DNA from: Phytophthora quininea
Lineage: Eukaryota > Oomycota > Peronosporomycetes > Peronosporales > Peronosporaceae
Length of the DNA stretch: 64,000 nucleotides
Assembly (NCBI GenBank): GCA_011947345.1
Contig: JAAVTG010000538.1
Location: forward strand, 620,001-684,000
Direction of reading: 5' to 3'
Shown here: positions 53,847 through 64,000 of the stretch, in pieces
Layout: each line of letters begins with the position of its first letter
Numbering within the stretch: position 1 is the first letter of the stretch
Translations under genes and position numbers: made by a program
Notes under the pieces: model-generated
The model's input: the letters and a program-made list of their open reading frames with translations, nothing else
What the model was told of the DNA's origin: nothing
Database searches by the model: none

Positions 53847-55099
53847 CACGATTCGCGAAGTTCTTGTTGCTGAGGCAGTAAAAAAAAATGGCGAATGCCT
53901 CGGTAGTGCAACGATAATTTGGTGATTCGATGATCTGACGTTCTTTTCGTTCAGTGCTGGGATCAGTGGTCGACACTTGTACGACAATCCTAGATTGTTT
54001 TTCGAGATGTGTATTACAGCCACGCGTGGTCTCCGCAATCGTAAAACCAGACGTTGCTTACTGTAGAAGATGTATTACGGTTCTGATGCAAAGCCGCAAG
54101 CCTGCCTGCCCGCTGGGCGGATCAAACCGTCTCGCGTTCCATCACCGACACCCGCTGCTCCATTCTTGCGAAAATTTACCAAGCCACTCCACTATTTCCC
54201 ACTAGTTTCTCTTGGCCACCTTCTTCACGCTAACTTTTCAAGCATATGTAGAGCTTAGTAGAACTATTTAGAGCCCAGAAATGGTCCCCAATCCTGCATC
54301 TTCCGTCACCAACCATCAACGGGAGAGTTATCGCAACGAGAACTTGTCGGGCCACTCGATGAAGTCGAATCGACCAGTTTCACTGCTCGTCTAGAGATTT
54401 TGATGTGACTAGTGTGCTAGCACTGCATGTTGTAGTTTGCAAAGGCTGACAGGAAATTGGGTTGCGCGATAGTGGAGGAGAAGCATTTTCGAGAAGAAGA
54501 AGATGGCAAGCGGTCCGAAAGTGCAACACTGCAAGAAATTGTGGATCATCCGTTGGCCTTTGACGGCATCAATTACTCGTGCGATTGGATACCAGGAGCA
54601 CCAAAGTCCGATCCTCACACCGGGAAGGCTTGCGGTATTTACGTCAGGACCGTAATGCATATCCTTCACAACTTGCCTACAATACTGGTTTCTGCTCGTA
54701 TGATTGCGGAGACCACGCGTGGCTGTAATACAAATCTCGAAAAATAACCTAGAATTGCCGTGCAAGTGTCGACCAATGTACTCCGCGCTGAACGAGAAGA
54801 ACACTGCAAACCAATGAGACACGGTAGTGGGGTCTGAAGTGAACGAGTAGATGCCTGCAACTGCGGTAACTCCTACTAATGTGCGACTTCGGTTGATGAA
54901 TCCATGTCCTACACGGAGCAGGTTGCCGCACCCTATGAATATGGACATGCTCGGTCGCTCGGAGACTTTCCCGACATATGTGAGCACAGTCCTGGGATCG
55001 GTCAGATAATCAAAGCACCAGATTATCGCTGCATCACCAAGTCATTTGCCATTTTCTTTTCTAGCCGCCACAACAACAACAAGGACGTCGTCTACTGGC
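53847..55099. other. Shared divergent promoter region of two RxLR genes
   Basis: About 1.25 kb between divergently transcribed effectors. It holds an imperfect inverted pair: 53870-54060 resembles the reverse complement of 54690-54790 and 54960-55060, so the 5' flanks were duplicated with the genes. No other gene recognised. Confidence 0.65.
55049..55055 (+). promoter_or_regulatory. Initiator-like element of RxLR gene B
   Basis: CCATTTT fits YCAYTYY and is followed by a T-rich stretch, 45-51 nt before ATG 55100. The same CCATTTT plus T-run lies at the equivalent position before gene A on the minus strand (about 53879-53890). Confidence 0.55.
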
Positions 55100-55586
55100 A
55101 TGCGTCTGGGTTACCTTGTGCTGGTTGCAACGACTGCCTTGCTCTCAAGCTGCGACGCTGGGTCATCCTCAATCAAGAACGTCGGCCAAGCTAACCTTTT
55201 GAGTGATGATCTCACCGCTCACGGAATCGATAAACGATTCCTAAGAAGATCGAGTGGTGTCATCGCCAACGCCGATAATGAAGAGAGAGACGTGGGTAGT
55301 GCCATCTCCCGAACAATTCGGAGCGTCCAAGTCAAGCTGAAGAGCAAAACATTGAAATCCGACCCGAAACTCAAAAGGAGTTCGACACCTTCAAGAAGTG
55401 GTACAAGAAGGATGCAAACACGCCCATACAAATTTGGAGAGGATTGCGGCTCGGACCGTTCTACCGTCACTACTACGCTGCTCCTACTAAGGCGATGCAG
55501 GCGAACCCGGACTACCAGAGGTTCGTCTTGTATGAGAAGTTTTACAAGATCGTGACGAACCAACTTCCCAAGTCCGAAATGCGGTA
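55100..55586 (+). CDS. RxLR-EER effector gene B, frame-broken
   Basis: Start ATG 55100 (MRLGYLVLVATTALL leader), RFLR at about residue 50 and NEER about 14 residues later. The downstream domain is paralogous to that of gene A: both share a QVKLKSKTLKSDPKL stretch and end in a FYKIVTNQ-type tail. One base appears missing in the A run at 55373-55376, changing frame for the last 70 codons. The two genes lie tail-outward in the spacer of palindrome 3. Expected to be secreted and host-translocated if intact; target unknown. Confidence 0.82.
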
Positions 55587-56112
55587 AACGTTTGGTAGCT
55601 GCGCTTGAGGATTGATGCAGCACACTGTAGTAGTTGGGTTATTGAGGCTAGGAAAATTGTTTCAGCCGATAAAACATCAACTAGCAAAACCACCCCATGC
55701 AAAATGTGTAGCTAACTCAATCTTCTTCGGAATGAAATGCCTTGCACGTAGCGACGGAAACTTGGCTAGTCATGATCCCAATCGACGCATCTAGTAGTGG
55801 ATTGTGCTCCGTTCTGTGATTGTCTTGCTTTCTGGCGGTGAATGAAGAAGTTATCAGTAAGTTTTTTTTTTTTACCAAAGAAAGAGGCAGCATCTCGATT
55901 TCTCTGACGAGGATTCTCCCGTCCAGGGGGGCGGCAACAGTAAACCACCAACGAGTCTGTAGTTGACGCCGCCAACATGTTTTACTTTGGTGCCTTGGTT
56001 GGGACGAGTGCAACGCACTTTGACGCTTGAATTCGCCTCATTTCAAATCAGCCGTTCCTCAATGAGGAAGATAAACCTTACTTCGAAGTAATACCTAGTG
56101 GTCACAGTCCGC
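55587..56112. other. Palindrome 3 spacer, right flank
   Basis: No gene recognised. Includes a T13-14 run near 55862-55875. Confidence 0.5.
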
Positions 56113-56589
56113 ACGTGGAGCCTCGAGGACTGCAGACCGACGGAATTCCGGGCATCGTCGCGGATTTCAAGGAGTCGACCGTGAATGCGCGCGCTGCAGG
56201 CTTCGACGCGTCTAGCTACACTGCACAAACGGATACCTGTTGGAGGAGTCTTGCTCGGCGGTGGCAACGATCGCACCAACCGCTACGGTGGTTCCATCGA
56301 GAACCGTGCTCGAATTGTGTTCGAAGCGTTGGACGCGATGCTCGAGGTGATCGAATCGAGCCGCCTGGGTGTCCGTTTCTCGCCCAACAGTCCCACGTTG
56401 GGCACTGCGATTTTGACCTGAGCAAGTTAAACTGGTACGACTTGGTGTGCAATCACCTGATCGAGTGGTGCGGAACTTTACATCGACGAGAGCCCACACG
56501 CACCAAAAGATGGCATTGTGCATATCTTCCGACCAATATACCCTGGCACTTTGATTGGCTACGATCGAGCTTCAGCGATCAAGGTGTAG
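56113..56589 (+). pseudogene. Old yellow enzyme (NADH:flavin oxidoreductase) pseudogene
   Basis: Pieces of the OYE TIM barrel in order: GLQTDGIPGIVADFKESTVN followed by ARAAGFD, then NDRTNRYGGSIENRARIVFE and ESSRLGVRFSPNS, then the C-terminal HIFRPIYPGTLIGYDRASA. The N-terminal half, including the FMN-binding start, is missing, the YLIDQF segment is damaged, and at least three frame changes separate the pieces. OYEs reduce activated alkenes with NAD(P)H and FMN; relatives include 12-oxophytodienoate reductases. Not functional. Confidence 0.85.
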
Positions 56590-57738
56590 TGGACCTGATC
56601 ACGCGCTGTTGCTGACGACCGAGGACGGTGTCGGCTTAAGCTAGCGTAGACTAAGAACCTGAGGTTAGCGAGCTCGAGTTGGATATCTAGGCAACGCTGT
56701 AGAGTCTCACCGATCTCATTCAGGAATTGCGGACTACAATACAAGTAATGTTCAAAGGAAGCGCCAGCTTCCCTCGAGAGTGTGTTCGTTCGAATCCCAC
56801 TACACAAGATCGTCGAGGAAGGCGGAGGTGACTTTGTCATCCCGAACCTGGACCTTGTCAAATGTAGGCGCTCAACGCGTACAACCCCAAGAGGTGTTTC
56901 GTGCGTTGTTCCTCTGCGTATAGTCATGTGGTTTTAACGTAAAATGAACTCAAACGAAAGTTGCTCTTCAGTTTCTGTTCGCGGGAACTAGCTCTCTCTC
57001 AGGAGATGAAGGCTTTTGTCTCGGTTACTCTAAAGCTTCGCTGAGAATGCGAATAGAGTCTTCCACCCCAACACTCGGATCAGTGGAGACAGCAGATCAA
57101 TGCTCGATTCCAACCGTTCAACGCAGCCGCTGTCGTCGAGAAGGAGAGTCAGGCCCCACCGGCAATCGAGACGTTGATCCAAAAGGCGAGCACGCAGCGT
57201 GACGCCGTCGGCCGGAAACAAGTTCTTCAGTGTAAATTCCGAGACTGTCACGCTGAGCTTCGCACGAGCTCTCATGACGCTGGGGCTGGCGGCCTCCACT
57301 CGTTCCAGCTCAAGTTGCGGGTCCTTAAAATACAGCGCGAATCGCCTCTGCTGGCTCAGCAATGCGTCGAAATCTTGCCCTTCACCCGGGCTAAGGACGG
57401 TCCGCAAAAGGTTGACCTGGCGTTGGCATCATTCTTCGGCTCGTCGTACGTGAAAGTAGCTTGAAATTGTGCATCGAGTGACTGGAGCAGCTCTCCAACG
57501 ATGACCCACGAGCTCGGTTTCGTTCTCCCTGGCACGTTCCGGGTGCTGCGCTTCAGCTTCATGACTTGCACCTCTTGCCGTAGGTGCTGCACTTGTCGTT
57601 CCAGCTCTTGTTCAAGGTTTCGCTGTTGTGCGCGGAAGCGAGTCTGGCAACGTCGATTTGCCTCTTGATGGAGTGCCTTCTTGATCGCAGGACTCTGACG
57701 AGAATACGGAGTTGGCCCACGACCTCGTGGCAGCACGG
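56403..57738. repeat. Palindrome 3, right arm
   Basis: Reverse complement of 51673-53008. The inner end continues as old-yellow-enzyme sequence to about 56113, which the left arm lacks, so the right arm is the more complete copy there. Confidence 0.93.
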
Positions 57739-57808
57739 CAGCAATCACATCGGTGTCAAAGTTGGCATGGAGAGGGGTAGATTGGTCACTAATTAAGTCT
57801 GTTGCCAT
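57030..57808 (-). CDS. bZIP-type transcription factor, copy 2
   Basis: Mirror paralogue of 51513-52381 with the same basic region, zipper and C-terminal domain and the same single-base break near 57419-57422. Its N-terminus (from ATG 57808, MATDLISDQSTPLHANF) differs from copy 1, with identity starting only at about 57738. An upstream frame extends to 57997 without a better start. A substitution in the C-terminal part (Val to Ala near 57300) is among the few differences. Confidence 0.72.
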
Positions 57809-58290
57809 TTTGCTCGTAGATTTTGTTATGGGGCCTTCGACGGCATCCAATCTCATGATACAAATGTATGCGTAGTGATTGCATCGGCTGATTGCGTGCC
57901 TCGGCAAAGGATCGGTTCTGTTGGTCCTCAACTCCTGCCTCTTAAAAAGCTGTACGAAGAGCGAAGACTCACCACCCCTTTTGGAAATGAAGAACATGGC
58001 ACCAAGCCATACAAGGATTCGATCGGTGGTGGCGGGACGTCTGCCTTAGTGAACGAAATCAGCATACTTGTAACTAGGCCTACGCTGCACAGCACCAAAC
58101 GTGTGCCGGCATGGATACTGTTGTGCGCCTTCCGTTTTAAAACTTATTGTAGTGACCAGGGACCAATGCTATTGAATCCTCGCGGCAAACTGGTGAAATA
58201 CCAGGCACAAAGAACCACCACTTTCGTCAATACAAAATTCAATACAGGTTTTTGCCAACCATTTTGATACGCAGACGTTGCTTAACCGTT
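57809..58290. other. Intergenic region between bZIP copy 2 and M96-like gene
   Basis: About 480 bp; the divergent genes probably share this as promoter region. No gene recognised. Confidence 0.5.
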
Positions 58291-59757
58291 ATGACGATCG
58301 CGCTGGAGGACGACTCGGACGCCTTCACGGCCGCGCTCTGCTTCGTGGACGAGTTCATGGGCGCGGGGACGGACGAGGCGGCACTATCCGTGGCACTGGA
58401 GGGGCTCCCGCCGCTGCTGGAACAGCCAAAGCTTTCGAGTTGTAACAAGCGTAACTCGGCGCCCAAGAAACGTAAACAAGACCAATTGACGCGTAACAAG
58501 CCGGTTACGAACGGTGTCAAGTCTCCCAAGACGTCAAGAAGCAGCACCAGGAACCGTGTGCGAGACCAGGAGCGACGAGAATTGCTGTATCTGAGGGAGA
58601 AGGTCACAGATATGCAGCAGAAGCTGCAGGCCCTGCAGAAGACCAGGACACCGATGCCTGTTACATCATTAGAAACATTAGAAACTCAAGAGGACGGTGA
58701 TGATGAGGCCCCCGCGGTGTGGAAGGAGATGGCGAGTCACCAATTAGAGCAGCGACTCAAGTCGGAGAGGGAGAACCGACAGCTGAAGATGGTGCTGGAA
58801 GGTCAGATCAAGATCGCCAAGAGTCTGGAGAAGCTGTTACAAGCCAGAGCAACAACCAATGTAAGTGTTACAGTAGACAGGTTTCTAAAGGTGAGTTTCT
58901 AAATGTTGTTGACGATTAGGCAATTGAGAGCTGCTTGGGCGACGGCCAAAGACTGAAGAGGATGCACGTGTCGACTCCTGAGAGATCAGATGCCAGTATT
59001 TTCGAAGAGTTGATGGCCGGGCTAGACTTAGCATATCGAGAAGTAGACACGGTGTTCCATGACTACGGACTGGACACGAAAGAGTCGTCGTTCAATGACG
59101 CCGAGATGCACGAAGCCACCGACGGAGTGTACATGAAGATCATCGGAAGTAAAGTGCTCCCTTTCGACGTATCATCGACAGGCACAGCGGCATGGAAATA
59201 TTTTTCCAGGTCGATGGAGCACATGCCATTTCGCTTCTTATATCACAAAGACCTCCAGGTAGGTTTGATCGAAAGAAATAGGCCAACGTGGACACTCCAT
59301 TGACATTGTGACGCCTGTTGCAGAACATGGAGAGAACGGACGACACGATCATCGAGAGCTTTGGCATGGAGCTCCACGCCAAAGGTACGCAAGCGGATTA
59401 TCGCGTCAAGCAGATCGTGCGTCGATATGTGGAGGAGGATCGTGTGGTGATCGTGTGGCGGTCGTATATTGACCCCGTGAGCTTTGCAGGGTCTCCGGTT
59501 CGAGGCGCTGAATTCCAGGAGAAGGGTTTTTGGTGGTGCGCCGACCGCGTGCCATGTCTCCTCGATTTGCGCTACTACAAACGTGCTATCTTATCTCGCC
59601 CGCACTACCGATTCGTTCGCTATCAGATGAACGTGCTGTAACAGGCGAACTCACCGATTTTGTGCTTAGTGGCACGGAGGCGAACGTTGCGTCCTGCCAT
59701 CAGATGATTGAAAACATTTTGTTCAACGAAGCCATGAAGGCTCACACTCGTGGATGA
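58291..59757 (+). CDS. M96-like protein (basic coiled coil plus START-like)
   Basis: Three exons, 58291-58860, 58920-59258 and 59324-59757, with introns of 59 and 65 nt (gtaagt, gtaggt) and phase-0 joins. Acidic start (MTIALEDDSDAF), then a basic region (RNRVRDQERRELLYLREKV) and the family signature VWKEMASHQLEQRLKSEREN followed by RQLKMVLEGQIKIAKSLEKL. The C-terminal half is START-like (TAAWKYFSRSM, IVRRYVEEDRVVIVWRSYID). One base is missing at 59524-59526; beyond it the frame continues as VVRRPRAMSPRFALLQTCYL to the TGA at 59757. This is the best-preserved M96-like gene here and clarifies the palindrome 2 copies. Confidence 0.75.
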
Positions 59758-59955
59758 CATTATATATCGATGTCGTTGGGGAGTGAGGAAGTACCAGAGT
59801 GCTATTCAACTCACGCGTAGCGACGAGAGCAAAGCGATATTGTACGAGGAAACTCGCGAATCAATTGCAACTGATGATGGGAAATGACTATCGATGTTGG
59901 TCTGCAGTCCGCTGCCTCTGCTGCTACACTCGGAGTCGAGTTAGTTCTCAGGAAG

Positions 59956-60606
59956 TTATTGCATCAGCGCACTAGCAACGAGCAGCACCATTGCCGTGAC
60001 CGGCGCGGCAAAGCCGCTGCCAGTCGAGCTGGCGCCCGAGGTCGTCGAGACGTCCGAGGTCGGGGTGTCGTCGTTGACAACGCCGGCGCTGGCGCTGGCA
60101 CTGGTGCTAGCACTGCTGCCGTCGTTGGTGTCGATGGTGGTCTTCGTGCTAGACGACTTGTCCGTTTGCGTCGAGGAAGGTGCTTCAGTTGTGTCGGTAG
60201 TGGTGGAGTTCGTAGTCTCGGGTGCGGCGGTGGTCGCGCTGGGTGCGGCCGTGGTGGAACTCGGAGCCTCGGTCGTCGTCGTGGCCGACCCCGACAACTG
60301 GCCATGGCACGTAGCGATCATGTTCTCCACGACTTCCTTGTAGTTCTGTCCGTAGGGGCCGCCGTATTGGCAGTCAGGCAACGTGTCCACGAGGTTGACG
60401 ATCGACTGTTGGCAAGTGGAGTCGCAGTGCCACACGCCCCCATTCGACAGGTAGGCTGCCCAGCTGGCGCAGTTGGCATGAAGCGTCTGAACAGCGGCGG
60501 CCACCTTCGAGTAGTTGTCGGCTCCGCATACGTCTGCGTCGGCATGGCCTTGGAGTGTCATGGTGCAGGTCGCTAGGAGGGCGAGCGAGGATCGAGCGGA
60601 GACCAT
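59956..60606 (-). CDS. Elicitin-like protein with GPI-type tail
   Basis: A 216-residue intact frame. Signal peptide (MVSARSSLALLATCTMTLQG), then an elicitin domain with the six conserved Cys (DVCGADNY, ANCASW, WHCDSTCQQS, LPDCQYGG, IATCHG), which would form three disulfides around a sterol/lipid pocket. A Thr/Ser/Ala-rich linker of about 90 residues, suited to O-glycosylation, leads to a hydrophobic C-terminus typical of GPI anchoring. Such elicitin-like proteins sit on the hyphal surface and are oomycete-specific; classic elicitins bind sterols and are recognised by some plants. Whether this one is an elicitor cannot be told from sequence. Confidence 0.9.
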   Translation of the reverse strand: MVSARSSLALLATCTMTLQGHADADVCGADNYSKVAAAVQTLHANCASWAAYLSNGGVWHCDSTCQQSIVNLVDTLPDCQYGGPYGQNYKEVVENMIATCHGQLSGSATTTTEAPSSTTAAPSATTAAPETTNSTTTDTTEAPSSTQTDKSSSTKTTIDTNDGSSASTSASASAGVVNDDTPTSDVSTTSGASSTGSGFAAPVTAMVLLVASALMQ

Positions 60607-61391
60607 GCTGGAAGACGTGGTGTTGGAGGACTTGGTGGAGTGTTGCTGTTGCGGCGAAATGAATTATGGACTGGTGGGACCTCGTCGTCGGGAACACGTG
60701 AGTTAAGATTAGGATCCTTGGAGACGATTGTCGTGGTGACTTGTGCTCTCGTCACGATACCATTGTGCAAATCGCTTGTTGTATTGATTTTTGGTTGATT
60801 CATCTAGCAGCAACGTGGTCAAGTGATTTTGTCGCAGTGGCGCTGTTGATGCTCATTGTCGAACGAAATTAAGCCAAGCCGAGTTCTACGCAGCCGAGGC
60901 CACAGAAACTCACTTGATAAGATGTTGTTAAGCGCTGGTCGATGGAATGGATTATGCCTTTCCCGTTGAGACAACCTTCGCTTTGCTGTTCGTATTTCAT
61001 CTGCCTGCAGTCTTCAGCGTTGTTCGTCCCGCTGAGCACAATCATCAAAATTCTGTCGAGAGCAGCAAGACCAAGCGAAGGCGACACCTACTCTAAAACT
61101 AAGTGATAACGTGTCGTGAGTCAAATCTTAGAGATACCTTGTGTTCGCGACAAGCATCATCAAACCGCGTCGATAAATAGGTACAGTACCATCGGTCAAC
61201 TACGAATGAATCAATCAAAGATGTATAATACGTACACCGGGACTTGTAGCGGATTTTTTTAAAGCTCCGTTCCCGACAACGAGTTACAAGATCATTCTGA
61301 TGGTTCTCATTCTAACCCACATGTATCTGTGTGAAATCCCCTCTGTAGTATCCGGGCGTCAGAGCGGAGGGGTTCCACCACATCCTGCGCT
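60607..61391. other. Intergenic sequence between elicitin-like and coiled-coil genes
   Basis: About 785 bp with no recognisable gene. Confidence 0.5.
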
Positions 61392-64000
61392 CTATTCCTC
61401 GTTCCGAACTAGCTCTTCGTTCGATGCAGCTAACATTTCGTTCTCCGCACGATGGTACTTGGCACCATACTCCTGGAGCTCTTCACAGAGACCTGAAAGC
61501 CACGTAGCATGGCTTGTGGCAGCATGCTGCACCTTTTCGCGTCCTCGTGCCCAACGTGAAATCTTCCGCTGATAGACTTGACTCGTGTGAGCAGCAGAAG
61601 CACCACTGTTGTTTATCGGCGTCACAGCATAGCGGTCCCTGGATTCAATGCAGATAGTTTAGTGATGATGCTCCCACTTGCCAAATGCTTTCACTTACCG
61701 AAGACCATGCGTCGACCTCTGAGACCGCATCCACCACAACTCCTGACCGCCCAGATCGCTTGGCACGTGATGGATTGCTCTCCTAGGAGTGAAAACTCCG
61801 GTTGAAGATGCCAACGGATATCGATACGACACTTCTCGCTGAAGTGGGTACATCTGAAGACCTCGATCAAACTCCGGCAGTTGTCCTTCCGAAAAGCTGC
61901 CAGCGTCCGAAGCTAGCTCCTCCTCCAGCCTTTCCAGCCTCTCCAGTGTCGACACAAACTCGGATTGATTCGAGTCGTCCGACCAATTACCGTCGTTTTC
62001 TTCGCCCTCACTACTACTACCACTGGAAGAATTGTTGTTGCGAACGCCCGAGCCTTTGCGTTTTGAACGCAATCGTTTCACTACCAGCAAAAGACAGTGA
62101 GTGTATATATGACTAAAGACTAATACTGCTTTCGCACCTGTTCGGCCCATGTTGGCTAGCTTCCGCTCCCGATGCTTGACCCACGCCTCCTGTTCACGGA
62201 GCTTCCGCATGCCCTCGCTCCAGTTCGCCACGTTCTACAGAACAACCCCGATTCGTCAGTATGCCAGCTACAACTAATAAAAGAGCCGTGATATGAAGCT
62301 TGACCTCATCAAGCATACGCTTCACTTCGTTCTGAGCTGGACTCGATTGAGCAGATCTCGAGTTCCGCTTCCAAGCACTTTTGCTGGATTTCAGCTGCTG
62401 CGCTTGTTTCATTAGCCCCTGTCGCTGATTCGCCACGAGCATGCGAGCATCCGTCAAAAGATCTACCTCTTCTTGCAGCCGTCTTTTCCATTTTTGATAC
62501 GCTCTCATGTGCTTTTTGCTCTGGCGATCCGTACGCTCCGCTTTAACTGAGTCGTGTGGGTCGTTGTTTGTCTTTGTTTGTCTGGCGGTGTGATCACAAT
62601 ACACTTGTCCCGGAGAGCCAGGAGGTAAACCCTCAGTTGAAGCCCGCGCGGTGTCGACGTGCTCAATCCCCTTGCCGTTCGCTAGTTCCTCTTCGCGACT
62701 AACTTGTCGAGCCTCTCGCAGCCTCGCGCCCAACTCGGACTCTTCTCTCTCGATAGCTTTCGAGATCATCGCAATCTCGCGTTCTTTGCGTTCATGTAAA
62801 TCTTGCTCGAAGCGCGTCAACTCCTCCCGAACTTTGCGCTTTGCATCGTTCCGCTTAACGTCTCTTTCCTGTCGGATGTGCTCAAGCGTTTGAGTCGACA
62901 CTGCTTCTTCTTGCTCTACTCGATGCTGCCTGATTTTCTCGAGCTCGGCGACCAGATCCTCAAGGCGCCGTTCGTGTTGAGCATGCAGTCGAGCCTTGTT
63001 CCTAATAAGAGCCTGCTCTTCTCGCTCTTGAAAGTCTCGCAATTGAGTCAAGAAATCGCTCCTCAACGTGCGCTTCTTGTGCTCGTACTCGAGTCTCTCT
63101 ACCAGCGAGAGCGATTCCAACGCAGAAGCATGCATCTTTTGAGTCACTGAACGCAGCGATGCCACTTCCACGTGAAACGATTCGATTTGGAGCGCTTGGT
63201 CACGACATCGCCCTTCCAGCGCTGAGTTCTGACGTGTTACGTCCTCAAGCTGCGCTGAGATATCGGCCAAGTGGAGCTCAAGCTCGTTCTTATTTGCATC
63301 GGCAAGTTGGAGTTTGACAAGCATCACATCAGCACTCTCACCAATCGAAGTTGCCGGGCCACGGCTTGCAGCAGCCGACACGTTGACAATGTTGGCGTTG
63401 AGAAGCGCAGCTTGAGCTTCCTCCTTGTCACTCAGTAGAGACTTCACGCGCGCTTGGAGCGTTTCATTTTCCGCTTTTCTTCTTGCGAGTTCGTCCTGTG
63501 CAGCAGTTAAGGCCTTTTCTTTTGATTGTAGTTGCATCTCGGCTCGGTCCTTAGAGTGGAGGACATTTGCGTGCTCCACTTCATCGTGTCGTCTAGACGC
63601 ACTCATTTCTTCCAGCCGAAGCGAAAGCGATGACCTCTCCGATTCCAGTCGACGCTTCTCACTGCGTACCTGTTCCAACTCCAGGTCGGATTGATTCTCC
63701 TGGTCTCGCCGAGCTTGCGACTCTTTCTCTAGCTGGCGTTGCACAGCCGTCAGCTCCCTTCTCAACGTATCGCAAGAATCTTCCTGCTCTCGTCGAGTTT
63801 CTCGAGATCTCGAGTCAAGCTGTTCCAAAGAATAGCATTGGGCCTTTAAGTCACTAATTGCCGCCTCTCTTTTTGACAACTTTTCCTGTAATGCAGTGAT
63901 CTCTTTTTAAGGCGGTCTTCTTGCTCACGGAAAGATCGTGCTGCGCTCTCCTTCTCTTGCATAAGCGTAGCGGTAGATCGCTCTCGATCAGCTTTTGCTT
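61392..64000 (-). CDS. Long coiled-coil protein, possibly centrosomal/basal-body (partial)
   Basis: Enters from the right edge. The exons seen run from 64000 to 62305, then 62234-62138, 62080-61699 and 61638-61392, with introns of 70, 57 and 60 nt and consistent frame. The long first exon is almost entirely charged heptad sequence (for example RRELTAVQRQLEKESQARRD and KARLHAQHERRLEDLVAELE), an extended coiled coil of over 500 residues. The last exons encode NVANWSEGMRKLREQEAWVK, an acidic Ser-rich stretch and a final helical tail (SRWARGREKVQHAATSHATW). Organisation recalls basal-body/transition-fibre proteins such as FBF1, but I cannot confirm a family. One A appears missing at 63904-63908, since the frame before and after continues the coil. 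Confidence 0.68.

Noticed and set aside
56783..56805. ttcgaatccca stretch resembling a tRNA T-arm (also in the left arm near 52610)
   Set aside because: The bases flanking the loop do not pair and no acceptor or anticodon stem can be drawn around it.
59884..60576. 230-codon Gly/Arg-rich plus-strand frame
   Set aside because: Antisense shadow of the elicitin-like gene's Thr/Ser-rich linker.

Overview
The window is nuclear DNA from an oomycete, most likely a Phytophthora-type plant pathogen. The evidence is genes with an N-terminal signal peptide followed by RxLR and EER motifs, an elicitin-like protein with a GPI tail, several START-like proteins resembling the M96 mating-specific family, a FYVE/START-type protein, a secreted GH5 enzyme, short 57-77 nt introns with GT(A/G)NG(T/A)-like donors, and at least two promoters with the oomycete initiator. 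An intraflagellar-transport gene (IFT43) fits a zoospore-forming organism. Genes are dense, on both strands, and not in operons.

Layout. 1-10126 is a large palindrome. Its 3.2 kb arms each hold an ankyrin pseudogene and an intact B12D/NDUFA4-like gene. The spacer carries a FYVE-finger gene and one of two identical copies of a mitochondrial ribosomal uL29m (MRPL47) gene. 12-14.6 kb holds a POT/PTR peptide transporter convergent with PRP38. 15317-25675 is a second palindrome with 4.67 kb arms (ankyrin pseudogene, M96-like gene, M96-like pseudogene) around a 1 kb spacer with a chromo-barrel gene. 26-28 kb is repeat-rich with a pogo/Tigger transposase remnant. 28-34 kb holds a DUF4091 protein, a CZIB-like protein, IFT43 and a secreted EGF-tailed GH5. 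34.4-37.1 kb is a decayed tandem RxLR cluster, one member split by a 1.3 kb retroelement-like insertion with a target-site duplication. 37.5-51.2 kb is housekeeping: MRG15-like, a dual-specificity phosphatase, an FG-rich TPR/J-domain protein, RRP15, a coiled-coil/START-like protein, two PLAC8 genes and INTS4. 51.7-57.7 kb is a third palindrome (bZIP plus a fragment of old yellow enzyme in the arms, two diverging RxLR genes in the spacer). The right end has another M96-like gene, an elicitin-like gene and a coiled-coil gene running off the edge.

Two patterns run across the window. First, three independent near-identical inverted duplications lie within 58 kb, each flanking a unique spacer. Second, about twenty apparent frameshifts occur, nearly all explained by one missing base in a homopolymer, many in conserved single-copy genes. 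The second pattern looks like residual sequencing error rather than mass pseudogenisation. It bears on how far the effector, transporter and enzyme breaks should be believed.
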